From assembly GCA_017503735.1 (NCBI GenBank), contig JAFVSN010000049.1, positions 1 to 64,000 on the forward strand: DNA of 64,000 nt. The letters run 5' to 3'. This document shows positions 1 to 8,020 of the stretch, one piece after another. The notes under the pieces are model-generated. The model worked only from the letters and a program-made list of their open reading frames with translations, made no database searches and was not told the DNA's origin. Position numbers and translations under genes: made by a program. The stretch's first letter is position 1, and the number at the start of each line of letters is the position of its first letter. Source of the stretch: Lachnospiraceae bacterium (GTDB taxonomy: Bacteria > Bacillota > Clostridia > Lachnospirales > Lachnospiraceae).

Positions 1-327
1 CATGACAGATGGATAACAAACCACAATGGCAAGCGCTTTTACAGATATATCAAGGATAGGGACACTTTTGTCGGCGAGGTAGCATATCATTTCGACGGAG
101 AAAGACAGATTTACATTGCTGATGTGATTATTTATGCTTCGTATCGTGGAAAGGGATATGGTCGCAAAGGATTGTTGCTTTTATGTGAAACCGCAAAGAC
201 AAATGGCATTAGGGAACTCTATGACGATATTGCCATCGACAATTCTTCTGTTGCGTTATTCCTTAAATATGGGTTTGTTGAAGTTCTGCGAACCACCGAG
301 TATGTTTTAGTAAAAAAGGAATTGTGA
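1..327 (+). CDS. GNAT-family N-acetyltransferase, 5'-truncated by window edge
   Basis: The reading frame is open from base 1 and ends at the TGA at 325-327, so 108 C-terminal residues are visible and the N-terminus lies outside the window. The acetyl-CoA binding motif A of the Gcn5-related (GNAT) fold is clear as YRGKGYGRKG (about residues 47-56 of the visible part). It is followed by the usual 'VALFLKYGFVEV' strand-helix near the C-terminus. GNAT enzymes move an acetyl group from acetyl-CoA to an amine. The substrate cannot be read from the sequence. An internal GTG at 124 could be mistaken for a start, but homology to the fold continues upstream of it. Confidence 0.8.
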   Translation, partial: HDRWITNHNGKRFYRYIKDRDTFVGEVAYHFDGERQIYIADVIIYASYRGKGYGRKGLLLLCETAKTNGIRELYDDIAIDNSSVALFLKYGFVEVLRTTEYVLVKKEL

Positions 328-401
328 GTTAACCAAATTCCAATTTGTAGAGTTTATGAATCGGGAAAAGACAAATTTGTACCATTGACAGGGGGGATAT
401 T

Positions 402-866
402 ATGGAACGAACAGTAAGAAATGCTGCAAAAGCATTGATTATAAAAGAGGATAAAATGCTGGCAGTAAAAATCAGCGACGGAAAAGAAGCGTGGTATATC
501 ATGCCGGGCGGCGGACAGGATGTGGAAGAACTTCTCCCGGAGGCGGTCTGCAGAGAAGTGGCGGAAGAACTGGGAGTGCAGGTCGAGGTAAAAGATTTGG
601 TGTTTGTGATAGAAGGGTTACATGGGGAAGATTTTCATCGTGTTGACCTTGTGTTTTTGTGTGAATACAAAGGAGAAATTGAAAACGCTATCCTACAAAG
701 TGATACAAATCAAGTGGGCTATGACTGGCTTGATATCAAGACATTAAATATAACTCCCTTGTACCCGTCGAAACTACGCAGACAAATCATGAACCTGTAT
801 GAAGGGAAAGAATATAAAGTTTATTTGGGGAATGAGGAAGTCGGAGACCCTGAGGTGACGGACTGA
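402..866 (+). CDS. Nudix hydrolase
   Basis: This 154-residue protein carries a complete Nudix box (G-x5-E-x7-REUxEExGU) at residues 37-59, ending REVAEELGV, the Mg2+-binding catalytic helix of enzymes that hydrolyse nucleoside diphosphates linked to another moiety. The start at 402 is preceded by a G-rich Shine-Dalgarno stretch at 391-396. The C-terminal half is short and has no extra domain. The substrate cannot be assigned. It stands among other small stand-alone metabolic genes with 40-50 bp gaps and no clear operon partner. Confidence 0.85.
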   Translation: MERTVRNAAKALIIKEDKMLAVKISDGKEAWYIMPGGGQDVEELLPEAVCREVAEELGVQVEVKDLVFVIEGLHGEDFHRVDLVFLCEYKGEIENAILQSDTNQVGYDWLDIKTLNITPLYPSKLRRQIMNLYEGKEYKVYLGNEEVGDPEVTD

Positions 867-914
867 ATTAAAATTTATAAAAATAAAGAGGAATACAGAA
901 CGGAGGTTTCATTG

Positions 915-1688
915 ATGGAGAATAAGTGGGATTCTGAAAAGTATTTGAAGTTTGAGAAAGAGAGAACGCAACCGGCCATTGATTTGGTCAGACGAGTGGA
1001 AGGACGAACCGTGTCTTCTGCGCTTGATGTGGGCTGCGGTCCGGGAAACAGTTCTGCGGTGATAAAGAGTGTATTTCCGGAGGCAGAGATATTGGGAATT
1101 GATTTTTCTGCTGATATGATAGAAAGAGCGAAGAAGGATTATACGGATATCATATTTGAACAGTGGGATGCGGATGAGTTTTCGGAGAAGACCGGTAAAA
1201 AATTCGATTTAATCTTTTCAAATGCCTGTCTTCAGTGGCTTCCGGATCAGTTTAAGACCATAAAGAATCTTTATAAGCTTTTGAATGAGAACGGAATTAT
1301 GGCAATCCAGATCCCTTGTAATTTTGATGAGCCGATTCATCACTTGATTCATAAAGTGGTTACGAGTGAAAAGTGGGAAGGTGTTTTTCAACATCAGAGA
1401 AATTATGTTATGGGCACTGTGGAAGAATACTTTGATGTTCTCTCTGCTTTGTCCGATGAATTTGATATTTGGACGACTACGTACCATCATGTGCTTCCTT
1501 CCCATGAGGCAATTTGGACTTGGTACGAGGGAACCGGTTTAAGACCGTATCTTTCTCAAATTGATGATTCCATGAGGGCTGAATTTAAGAAAGATATTAT
1601 GGAAGAGATTAGGCTAAATTATCCGTTGCAGAAAAACGGAAAAGTAATCTTTAATTTCCCTCGATTGTTTTTCGTGATTGTGAAATAG
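915..1688 (+). CDS. tam: Class I SAM-dependent methyltransferase, trans-aconitate 2-methyltransferase-like
   Basis: The protein has 257 residues from the ATG at 915, with GGAGG at 902-906. A TTG three bases upstream is less likely. SAM-binding motif I is LDVGCGPGNSS (residues 37-47). The acidic end of strand 2 (GIDFSADM) and the post-motif 'FSNACLQWLPD' follow. The 'NACLQWLPD' and C-terminal 'FPRLFFV' blocks are typical of the Tam family, which methylates trans-aconitate, a spontaneous and inhibitory by-product of the citric acid cycle. The Tam label is family-level recognition. A different small-acid methyltransferase is possible. Confidence 0.75.
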   Translation: MENKWDSEKYLKFEKERTQPAIDLVRRVEGRTVSSALDVGCGPGNSSAVIKSVFPEAEILGIDFSADMIERAKKDYTDIIFEQWDADEFSEKTGKKFDLIFSNACLQWLPDQFKTIKNLYKLLNENGIMAIQIPCNFDEPIHHLIHKVVTSEKWEGVFQHQRNYVMGTVEEYFDVLSALSDEFDIWTTTYHHVLPSHEAIWTWYEGTGLRPYLSQIDDSMRAEFKKDIMEEIRLNYPLQKNGKVIFNFPRLFFVIVK

Positions 1689-1762
1689 AAATTTACAGAT
1701 AGCATTTAATTTGCGATGAGGGGAATGTATGGTTTTATATGTAGAAATCTATCGATGTGTGA

Positions 1763-1797
1763 TATAATGGGACAAGCCGGTAAGAATTATATGGAGG
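1763..1797 (+). promoter_or_regulatory. -10 element and RBS that fix the downstream start
   Basis: TATAAT lies at 1763-1768 and GGAGG at 1793-1797. Both fall inside the longer open frame that begins at 1716, which argues that the true gene starts after them, at the GTG at 1806. No convincing -35 hexamer was seen 17 bp upstream. Confidence 0.5.
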
Positions 1798-1805
1798 ATC
1801 ATAGT

Positions 1806-2312
1806 GTGATTAAGTTTGTTCATTTATTTAAAAATTACTATTTGGGACTCTCATTCATTGGAATAATTGCATTTGTTATTCAGGAAATTCCGTACATAAT
1901 TATGCCTTTCATAAAACCGGCATCAAATCCAATAATGAATATGCAAAATGAAATTCAATGGATTGAGAGAACACAAGGAGTCGTCGGGACGCTTTCAATG
2001 ATTTTATTGATGTTGATTGTGAGAGATGATGTTCAGTTGTTTTCAATAGCATCAACAAAAGAAAAAATATTTTTTTCATTTACCGTTCTCATGATATTGA
2101 TAAATTTTGCGGGATGGACATTTTATTATTTGGGATATCAAAACGGTTGGGTAATTGTGGTTAGCCAATTTGCAGCGGTTCCATTGTACTATTTGTTTTT
2201 TGGAATATGGAAAAGCAATTATTTATTAGTTGGTACTGCTTCGTTATTTTTCTTAATTCATACGATTAATGGGTATTTGAATTTTATAGTTAAAAAGGAG
2301 TTCATTTGGTGA
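1806..2312 (+). CDS. Multi-pass membrane protein of unknown function
   Basis: Using the GTG start at 1806 (eight bases after GGAGG) the protein has 168 residues. It is strongly hydrophobic, with about five likely membrane spans, e.g. 'YYLGLSFIGIIAFVI' near the N-terminus, 'VGTLSMILLMLIV', 'FFSFTVLMILINFAGWTF', and two more before the C-terminus. No catalytic motif is visible and the family was not recognised. The gene is A+T-rich relative to its neighbours. Confidence 0.6.
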   Translation: MIKFVHLFKNYYLGLSFIGIIAFVIQEIPYIIMPFIKPASNPIMNMQNEIQWIERTQGVVGTLSMILLMLIVRDDVQLFSIASTKEKIFFSFTVLMILINFAGWTFYYLGYQNGWVIVVSQFAAVPLYYLFFGIWKSNYLLVGTASLFFLIHTINGYLNFIVKKEFIW

Positions 2313-2374
2313 CAGATATCACTTGATTTGTGAAATTGTCATTGGAACATAGAAGTACCGGGGAGAAGAACGAT

Positions 2375-2671
2375 ATGAAACCGAGAACCGAACTAAGTAT
2401 GCAACTATATCATATGCTTTTAGAGCGTGGTTATCAGGAAGAATTGTGCGACGTAATTACACGCAATTTGAATACGGATTTTACGGCTGCACGAATGATT
2501 GGATATTTGTGTCAATATTCCCATCTGAAAGAGGGGGAAGTGGTGGACGAGATGCTTGCCATCTTAAGTGACCGTAATGAGTTAATCAAGAAAAAGGAAA
2601 CCGAACAGGCGCAGGCTAAAATCAATGAAATGTACGAGTATGGCTTGGGAGATGAAGAGGACGGGAAATAG
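2375..2671 (+). CDS. Small hypothetical protein
   Basis: The frame is open from 2330, but the ATG at 2375 gives the better start, with GGGGAGAA at 2360-2367 in front. The product is a 98-residue, charged, probably helical protein that ends in a lysine/glutamate-rich stretch. No transmembrane segment or known motif is visible. It sits 41 bp upstream of an acetyltransferase gene and could be co-transcribed. Function unknown. Confidence 0.6.
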   Translation: MKPRTELSMQLYHMLLERGYQEELCDVITRNLNTDFTAARMIGYLCQYSHLKEGEVVDEMLAILSDRNELIKKKETEQAQAKINEMYEYGLGDEEDGK

Positions 2672-2712
2672 TTTTTACAGGATGAAAAAAAGAAAAATGA
2701 TGAGGTGACGAA

Positions 2713-3219
2713 ATGTTATACAGACTTCCGGAAATGAATGATAAAAGTATTTTGCAGGAATACATACAGGAGCACTACGACAATAATGAATTCGGCATTA
2801 GTGCAAGTCTTGGATTACCGGTTTCCGAGTATGCGGACTGGGTGGAAAAGATACAAAGAAACGCTTCCGTCGGGGATGAAGAATGGGGAAAATCCTTGTT
2901 GTATCTTTGCTTTGATGATGACAAACTCATCGGTTTATTAAGCATCCGGTACGAATTACCGGAAAACCTTACGGAAGAAATCGGCGACATCGGGTATGGT
3001 GTAAGGCCGTCCGAACGTAATAAAGGATATGCTACCGCCATGCTCCGTTATGCCTTGTCTGTCTGCAAAGAAAAAGGAAAGGACAAGGTCCTGCTTGGCT
3101 GCTATAAGGATAACTCGGCATCTGTAACTGTCATCAAAAAGTGTGGCGGAGTGTTGGTAGAGGAAAACAGTAATTATAACGAAGGAAGAATCAGCCAGTA
3201 TTATGCGATAAAGCTGTAA
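2713..3219 (+). CDS. GNAT-family N-acetyltransferase
   Basis: This 168-residue protein has the GNAT fold landmarks in order. An N-terminal region is followed by the strand 'LIGLLSIRYEL', then 'IGDIGYGVRPSERNKGYAT' (residues about 90-108) with the acetyl-CoA pyrophosphate loop RNKGYAT, and 'LGCYKDNSASVTVIKKCGG' (motif B). This arrangement resembles the RimJ/RimL-like or 'predicted acetyltransferase' subgroup. GAGGTG at 2701-2706 provides the RBS. The acceptor substrate is unknown. Confidence 0.8.
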   Translation: MLYRLPEMNDKSILQEYIQEHYDNNEFGISASLGLPVSEYADWVEKIQRNASVGDEEWGKSLLYLCFDDDKLIGLLSIRYELPENLTEEIGDIGYGVRPSERNKGYATAMLRYALSVCKEKGKDKVLLGCYKDNSASVTVIKKCGGVLVEENSNYNEGRISQYYAIKL

Positions 3220-3221
3220 AT

Positions 3222-3377
3222 CAACGATTTCGATTTGAGGAGTACATTACGCATACATACAGCGGCGGAGAAGAAATCTATACTATGTTATTGCAGAGGT
3301 ATAATGATGAAATTAGCGATTATCATCAAAAGGAAAAAAACTTTGAGGATATGTATGGGAATATAAAGTTTAGTTAA
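3222..3377 (+). pseudogene. Possible gene remnant after the acetyltransferase
   Basis: A frame without its own credible start runs from the end of the acetyltransferase to the stop at 3375-3377, about 51 codons. It reads as a soluble charged peptide containing 'EEIYTMLLQRYNDE' and 'EKNFEDMYG', more protein-like than random intergenic DNA. It may be the 3' end of a lost gene or a former C-terminal extension. The evidence is only composition and openness. The 84 bases from here to the next gene show nothing but its RBS. Confidence 0.2.
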
Positions 3378-3461
3378 GGAAGACATTCAATGTTCAGTTT
3401 AACGGAGTGATAAGATCTGATTTGTTAGGCAGAAGGAAATGAAAATTAAGGAGATACTGAG

Positions 3462-4211
3462 ATGGGACAAATTGCAAATCAAAAGGTAGTGGAACTCTTT
3501 TTTAAAGCAAAAGAAAAAATAAAGGAGAGAAAGGAAAAGAACAAAGCGATTTTCTGGGATTGTGACGGTACATTAGTACATAATAATGAGTCTTTTAAGT
3601 GTTCCTTACTGAGGGCATTTAAAGAATTCGGCTATTCCGTTGCGGAGGAAGAAGTAAAACGTTTCTTACGGGAGGCTTGTTCCTGGAATAAGCCGGAGGA
3701 GGACCATGGAGATGCAAACGGAGAAGAGTGGTGGGAACGACTGCTTGGCGGAATGCGCAGGTTTTGCGAAGAACAGGGCGTGAGTCCGGCTGATGCGGTA
3801 TCTGTGTGTAATGCCTTTCGAAAGAACGTGGTAAGTTATGAGTACGAGATTTATCCGGATGCAAAGAAGGTGTTACGGTATTTCAGTGAAAAAGGCTACA
3901 AACATTATATTATTTCCAATAATTTCCCTGAGCTTCGGGAGGTATTTGTTCGTCTCGGTCTGGACGAGGAGATCGCAGGCTATTTTATTTCCGCCAGTGT
4001 GGGCTATGATAAGCCACGAAAAGAGATGTTTGATTATGCAACAGCACAGGCGGGGAATCCGGAAGTGCGGTATATGATCGGGGATAATCCGGTGGCGGAT
4101 TATGAAGGAGGCTTAAATGCCGGGATGAAGCCGGTGCTTGTACATAAGAAGGTAGAAGGAATGGTGTGTTGTGAAGAACTTACGGATTTACCGGATTTGA
4201 TAAAGGAATGA
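3462..4211 (+). CDS. HAD-superfamily hydrolase (phosphatase)
   Basis: The 249-residue protein has HAD motif I as WDCDGTLV, with the nucleophile D33 and general acid D35. Motif II is 'YIISNN' with the catalytic Ser/Thr, motif III is 'YDKPRKEMF' with the Lys, and motif IV is 'MIGDNPVADYEGG' near residue 207. An alpha-helical C1-type cap lies between motifs I and II, placing it in HAD subfamily IA with phosphoglycolate phosphatase-like enzymes. Family members remove phosphate from small metabolites; the substrate here is unknown. About 25 charged residues precede motif I, so a slightly later start is possible. Confidence 0.85.
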   Translation: MGQIANQKVVELFFKAKEKIKERKEKNKAIFWDCDGTLVHNNESFKCSLLRAFKEFGYSVAEEEVKRFLREACSWNKPEEDHGDANGEEWWERLLGGMRRFCEEQGVSPADAVSVCNAFRKNVVSYEYEIYPDAKKVLRYFSEKGYKHYIISNNFPELREVFVRLGLDEEIAGYFISASVGYDKPRKEMFDYATAQAGNPEVRYMIGDNPVADYEGGLNAGMKPVLVHKKVEGMVCCEELTDLPDLIKE

Positions 4212-4273
4212 TGGGTTTGACGCAATTGGAGTTGTAATTTTAAAAAAACAGGTGTATTGGAAAGGGGAATGCT

Positions 4274-4756
4274 ATGATTCATGTGAATGTAAGAGGTTTG
4301 ATTATTCGGGAAGCGGAGAACGGAAAACAACTGGTGATTCAGTTACGAAAAAGAACGGGAGAGCCGGAAGTATATGAACTCCCGGGCGGAAGAATTAACG
4401 AGTACGAGAAAATGGTTGACGGATTGAGAAGAGAGATTATGGAAGAAACCGGTTTGACGGTGAATGTGATTCGGGGAGAAGCAGATTCCTTGATTACAGC
4501 AGGCAGGAGCTTTTCTGTGGAATGCATAAAGCCGTATGCGTCCTATCAGACCATCGAAGGACCGGTGGATTCCTTTGGCGTTTACTTCCTTTGCGAAGCG
4601 GATGGGGAACCGCAAAGGGAAGGGGACGATAGCGGGGATGTACATTGGGCAGGACTGGATGAAGTTCAAAAGTTGATTGCCGAAAAGAGGGTTTCGGAAA
4701 TCGATTTGCCTGCGGTGTTGCTGTTTTTACGGGATGAAACGAAAACGGTAGGATGA
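4274..4756 (+). CDS. Nudix hydrolase
   Basis: A second Nudix protein, of 160 residues. The Nudix box spans residues 39-61 (G39-x5-E45-x7-REIMEETGL). The preceding 'EVYELPGG' strand is typical. The protein is not closely similar to the Nudix protein at 402. AAAGGGGA upstream serves as RBS. It overlaps the longer version of the next frame by an ATGA junction at 4753-4756, so the two are probably co-transcribed. Confidence 0.85.
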   Translation: MIHVNVRGLIIREAENGKQLVIQLRKRTGEPEVYELPGGRINEYEKMVDGLRREIMEETGLTVNVIRGEADSLITAGRSFSVECIKPYASYQTIEGPVDSFGVYFLCEADGEPQREGDDSGDVHWAGLDEVQKLIAEKRVSEIDLPAVLLFLRDETKTVG

Positions 4757-4782
4757 GGGATAAATTTGCGGAGGTGAAAAAG

Positions 4783-5043
4783 ATGATTACATTTTTTAAT
4801 CGAAAAGAACTATTGATTACGATGGATATGAATCGTCAGTCGGAGGTTCGTGCCATCTTATCCGGGAATCGGATTCATTATACGGTAAAGGTAACAAATC
4901 TTCAAAGTGCATCTGTAGTTGGTAGTACCAGAGGCAGAGTAGGAAGCTTTGGCGTTAATCAAAATTGTTCTTACGAATATAAGATTTATGTTCATAAGAA
5001 AGATTATGATACTGCTTTAAAATTGATTGGTATAGTGAAATAA
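4783..5043 (+). CDS. Small DUF2007-like protein
   Basis: The start chosen is the ATG at 4783, six bases after GGAGGTG at 4770-4776, giving 86 residues. An in-frame ATG at 4753 overlaps the upstream stop but lacks an RBS. The pattern (N-terminal 'ELLITMDMNRQSEVRAIL', a central Ser/Gly-rich loop, and a C-terminal 'YKIYVHKKDYDTALKLI') resembles DUF2007 'putative signal transducing' proteins, which have a ferredoxin-like alpha/beta fold. The match is by eye and the function is unknown. Confidence 0.6.
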   Translation: MITFFNRKELLITMDMNRQSEVRAILSGNRIHYTVKVTNLQSASVVGSTRGRVGSFGVNQNCSYEYKIYVHKKDYDTALKLIGIVK

Positions 5044-5052
5044 GTTATTCTG

Positions 5053-5098
5053 TTTAGGGGACTTTTTAGCGCAAATTCATGCCAAAAAGTTCCCTAAA
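5053..5098. repeat. Inverted repeat, first pair of the Fic-operator half-sites
   Basis: Arms at 5053-5067 and 5084-5098 are reverse complements with one mismatch (14 of 15), separated by 16 bases. The half-site reads TTTAGGG[G/A]ACTTTTT. It lies directly downstream of the small gene ending at 5043, so it may also end that transcript. The same half-site recurs perfectly at 5112 and 5143. Confidence 0.7.
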
Positions 5099-5104
5099 TT
5101 TTTC

Positions 5105-5155
5105 TTGCTAATTAGGGAACTTTTGTGTATAATATGACGTATAAAAGTTCCCTAA
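5105..5155 (+). promoter_or_regulatory. Promoter of the Fic gene embedded in a perfect inverted-repeat operator
   Basis: The -35 box is TTGCTA (5105-5110) and the -10 box is TATAAT (5128-5133) with exactly 17 bp between them. The 13-base arms TTAGGGAACTTTT (5112-5124) and its exact complement (5143-5155) flank the -10 box. A dimeric protein bound here would cover the promoter. With the pair at 5053-5098 there are four half-sites. The regulator is not identified; autoregulation by the Fic protein or a dedicated repressor is an inference. Confidence 0.75.
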
Positions 5156-5174
5156 ATGAAAGGGGTGTCGCAGA

Positions 5175-6113
5175 ATGAGTGCAAATTATACGGAAATTCA
5201 GGAGTTGTTACAGCAGAGAGCGGACATACAAGCCCGACTTAATTTAATGCCTTATGACGGGAATCCGGAGATTAAGGAAGTAGGTGGGATGAAATATTTA
5301 TATGTCCGCAAAAGAGTGGCAGGCAAATTGACCTCTACTTATGTGGATGTATATTCGGATGAGCTGTATCAATTGTTGCTGCGTAATGCAAGGGAACAGA
5401 AAGATTTGAATAAAGCTGTCCGCAAAATCAACAAGGAATTGGTCAGTCGTGGATATGAAGACAGAGAGCTTTCGGCCAGGGTGTTGCAGAATTTAGATTT
5501 CGCCAGAGTGAACATGAAAGCAAATATTTATGACCAGGCAGTGTTGGAGGGTGTGGCTACATCATTTCCGCAGACAGAGGATATCATTGAGAATGGGAAG
5601 GTAAACGGTGTGTCTGCAACCGATGTTCAGAAGATTCTTAATTTAAAGCATGCGTGGGAATTTATTTTGGATAAAGATGTCATTCAAAGTGAAAGCAACT
5701 ATTATATGCTTTGTCATATTGCGAAGCTGGTAAATGAAGGATTTTTTTATGACGGTGGACGTATCCGGGGGATTCCGGTACAAATCGGCGGAACAAGCTA
5801 TGTGCCACCGCTTCCGATTGAGTCAGTGGTAATTGAGCGAATCAATGAAATCAAGGAGCAGGCAAAAGAACCGATTGATGTCGCGATTGAGTTGTGCATG
5901 TATTGTATGAAAACAAAAGTGTTCAAAGACGGAAATAAGAGAGCGTCTGTCATTTTTGCGAATCACTATCTGATAGCGCACGGAAGCGGTTTTTTGGTTA
6001 TCCCGGAAAAGGAAGTACCGGAGTTTAAAAAAATGTTAGTAGAGTATTACGAAGGGGCACCTTTGGAGATGATCGGTGCATTCTTACGTGAGAAATGTTG
6101 GAAGAATTTTTAA
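5175..6113 (+). CDS. Fic-family protein lacking the motif histidine
   Basis: The 312-residue protein has a long helical N-terminal region (about residues 1-130) and a Fic core. The Fic signature HxFx(D/E)GN(G/K)R is present as KVFKDGNKRAS (residues 248-258). The histidine that acts as base in AMP transfer is replaced by lysine at residue 248; the Asp, Gly, Asn and Arg are intact. A variant branch of Fic proteins in Firmicutes lacks this His, so activity may differ (another transfer chemistry, or a binding or regulatory role). No antitoxin gene is adjacent. The strong palindromic operator upstream implies tight control. AGGGGTG is the RBS. Confidence 0.8.
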   Translation: MSANYTEIQELLQQRADIQARLNLMPYDGNPEIKEVGGMKYLYVRKRVAGKLTSTYVDVYSDELYQLLLRNAREQKDLNKAVRKINKELVSRGYEDRELSARVLQNLDFARVNMKANIYDQAVLEGVATSFPQTEDIIENGKVNGVSATDVQKILNLKHAWEFILDKDVIQSESNYYMLCHIAKLVNEGFFYDGGRIRGIPVQIGGTSYVPPLPIESVVIERINEIKEQAKEPIDVAIELCMYCMKTKVFKDGNKRASVIFANHYLIAHGSGFLVIPEKEVPEFKKMLVEYYEGAPLEMIGAFLREKCWKNF

Positions 6114-6121
6114 AATCTCTC

Positions 6122-6165
6122 TTGACTCTCCACCTTACTGTAATGATAGTATGACAGTGCAAGGT
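6122..6165 (+). promoter_or_regulatory. MerR-type promoter with 19-bp spacer and dyad operator
   Basis: TTGACT (6122-6127) and TAGTAT (6147-6152) are separated by 19 bp, the over-long spacer typical of MerR-activated promoters, which the regulator shortens by untwisting DNA. A dyad is visible as ACCTT/ACTGT (6132-6141) and ACAGT/AAGGT (6154-6165). It lies immediately upstream of a MerR-family gene, so autoregulation is likely. Confidence 0.7.
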
Positions 6166-6195
6166 ACCTGCAATGTAGATTAAAGGAGTGATTGG

Positions 6196-7749
6196 ATGTA
6201 TAAAATCGGTGAGCTTTCAAGGTTGAGTCAGATTCCGGTAAAAACGCTGCGGTTTTATGATACAGAAGGGATTTTGGTTCCGGATGAGATTGATGAGTTT
6301 ACGGGGTATCGGTATTATGGTGCCGCGAAGCTGTCGGATTGTTACCGGATTGTGGCGCTTAAGGAGCTGGGATTCAGTCTGAGTGAGATTAAGGAGTTTC
6401 TTTCTTTGCCGAAAGAAAAGATTTTGGAGCTTGTGACGGCAAAGGAGGCGGAATTAAATAGGTTAAAAGCGCAAACCGAGGCACGCATCCGGGTTCTCCG
6501 TAACTTGAATTCGGCGTTAAAGGAGAGTGCTTGTATGTTTGATATCATTATCAGAAAAAGTGATGAAATCCGTTTGTTGTTTGACCGCAGAGTGATTTCG
6601 GACAAATCCGAATGGGACGGTGTTTTGAAAGAGCTTCGAAATGCGGTTCCGGCGGGGGCGCAGGGCGACAGAGAAGTGATTGTGGATTATGAGACGGAGT
6701 ATGTCAGTGAGAATTTTGATACCGGCTTCGGTGTGGAACTGACGGGGAAGGTTTCAAATTTGCGGGGCTTTACGGAAAAAGTGGTTTGCTTTTCGGGAGA
6801 TACTGCCGGGCTTGTTTGTAAGCCGGAGGAGTACGACGAGGCGGTACGGGCGTTACAGCAGTATGTATTGGACAACAATTATCAGATTGTGGGGCCGACC
6901 TATCAAATCCGGTACGGAGACGGTACCGTGGAGGTAAAGCTTCCGGTGGTAAAGCTCCACGAGTTTAATCCTGAGTTTAATGAGGAGATTGACGTACCTT
7001 TTGAAGATGATGAGGCGGTTATCGGACGCTGGGAATTGCTGGATTATTTACCGTGTAAGGAGATGTTTCTACCGGAAAAGAGGAAGTCTGCAGAGCACGG
7101 CGACCGGGTAAAGGAGCTTTATTTCCTGCCGAAAGGCGAGCGGTACTGGTGCTTTGGCTGGACAAAGGGATATGTGTTATCCGATTGCGGTTATCCGCAC
7201 CGGAAGAACAGAAATCCGTACACTATTGAACGCATCGGAGAGGAAACCTATTTGTTTTTGGAGTTCAAGGGCCATAACTACTTCGAAGGCGGAAAGCCGG
7301 AGGTTTGGGTGTTCCGAAAAGTGGATTCCAAGGAGTACACGAAAAAGGATATTCGGATTGTAGATGAAATCCCGCAGGTTCCCGCGGACGACAGTGCGGT
7401 AATGGGACTGTGGAATGTATGTGACCTTGTTCGAAGTGTAGAATCCTTTGACCCGCGCAATATGTGCGCCTTTATTCCTTATGAGGCATTGTACTGGAGA
7501 AGTGCAGAGTTTCTTCCGGATGGTAAGATACGGAATGGGTTCTTAAACTCCAAAGACGGCAGCGTAACCATTGACAAGGACGAGGTTTGGCGTTGGGTAA
7601 ACGGCTATGTGATTTGTAATCCGCGTGCCACTGCAAGTAAGTATGTGATAGAGCAGCATGAGGGTACGGAGTACTTGTTTGTACAGTGGAAGAGCGGGGA
7701 CTATTCCTATGGTGGAGAGCAACCGTTCTGGTATGTGTTTAAAAGGTAA
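6196..7749 (+). CDS. MerR-family regulator with effector domain and tandem C-terminal repeats
   Basis: Residues 1-70 form a MerR winged helix ('MYKIGELSRLSQIPVKTL', then 'YYGAAKLSDC'), followed by a dimerisation coiled coil (about 75-110). Residues about 115-255 look like a GyrI/BmrR-like effector-binding domain. Two similar domains follow at about 273-395 and 400-517, each starting 'A-V-[I/M]-G-x-W' and ending with a 'WVFRK/WYVFKR' strand. They suggest lipocalin-like or small beta-barrel domains that bind a ligand. At 517 residues it is far longer than a standard 120-280 residue MerR protein. It probably senses a small hydrophobic molecule. Its target beyond its own promoter is unknown. Confidence 0.8.
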   Translation: MYKIGELSRLSQIPVKTLRFYDTEGILVPDEIDEFTGYRYYGAAKLSDCYRIVALKELGFSLSEIKEFLSLPKEKILELVTAKEAELNRLKAQTEARIRVLRNLNSALKESACMFDIIIRKSDEIRLLFDRRVISDKSEWDGVLKELRNAVPAGAQGDREVIVDYETEYVSENFDTGFGVELTGKVSNLRGFTEKVVCFSGDTAGLVCKPEEYDEAVRALQQYVLDNNYQIVGPTYQIRYGDGTVEVKLPVVKLHEFNPEFNEEIDVPFEDDEAVIGRWELLDYLPCKEMFLPEKRKSAEHGDRVKELYFLPKGERYWCFGWTKGYVLSDCGYPHRKNRNPYTIERIGEETYLFLEFKGHNYFEGGKPEVWVFRKVDSKEYTKKDIRIVDEIPQVPADDSAVMGLWNVCDLVRSVESFDPRNMCAFIPYEALYWRSAEFLPDGKIRNGFLNSKDGSVTIDKDEVWRWVNGYVICNPRATASKYVIEQHEGTEYLFVQWKSGDYSYGGEQPFWYVFKR

Positions 7750-7753
7750 GTGC

Positions 7754-7790
7754 AAAAGGGCTGTCGCACAGTGGTGCGCGGCCCTTTTTT
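7754..7790 (+). terminator. Rho-independent terminator after the MerR gene
   Basis: A stem AAAAGGGC (7754-7761) pairs with GCCCTTTT (7781-7788), with an inner GC-rich stem CGCAC/GTGCG and loop AGTG, followed by a T run. Confidence 0.85.
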
Positions 7791-8020
7791 ACAAGTGATG
7801 ACAAGTGAACGAATCTTAGTTGTATGGACATTAAAATAATTAGGGGAATGAACAAACTTAATAAAATCTTAATAATTTCTTATAAATTTCTTAAACAGAC
7901 GAGGTGTCGATTTATGAACATAAGTTGTATAATTGTAAGAAAAAGGGAGATTTTTACTTGCTTGTCATAGTGTAAAAAGCGATAACATTTGTGAATTAAA
8001 AAACAAAGGAGAACGATGCG
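7791..8020. promoter_or_regulatory. Intergenic region before the chemoreceptor
   Basis: A+T-rich DNA. A TATAAT is present at 7928-7933, about 90 bp before the start codon, with no good -35 box. A clear flagellar sigma-D promoter was not found. AAAGGAG at 8006-8012 is the RBS for the gene at 8021. Confidence 0.35.

Noticed and set aside
3222..3377. Calling the open stretch after the acetyltransferase a full gene
   Set aside because: No start codon with RBS; at most a remnant, so listed at low confidence only.
5053..5155. Reading the four TTTAGGGAACTTTT half-sites as a CRISPR array
   Set aside because: The units alternate in orientation, are only 13-15 bp and sit on a promoter; no cas gene is present.
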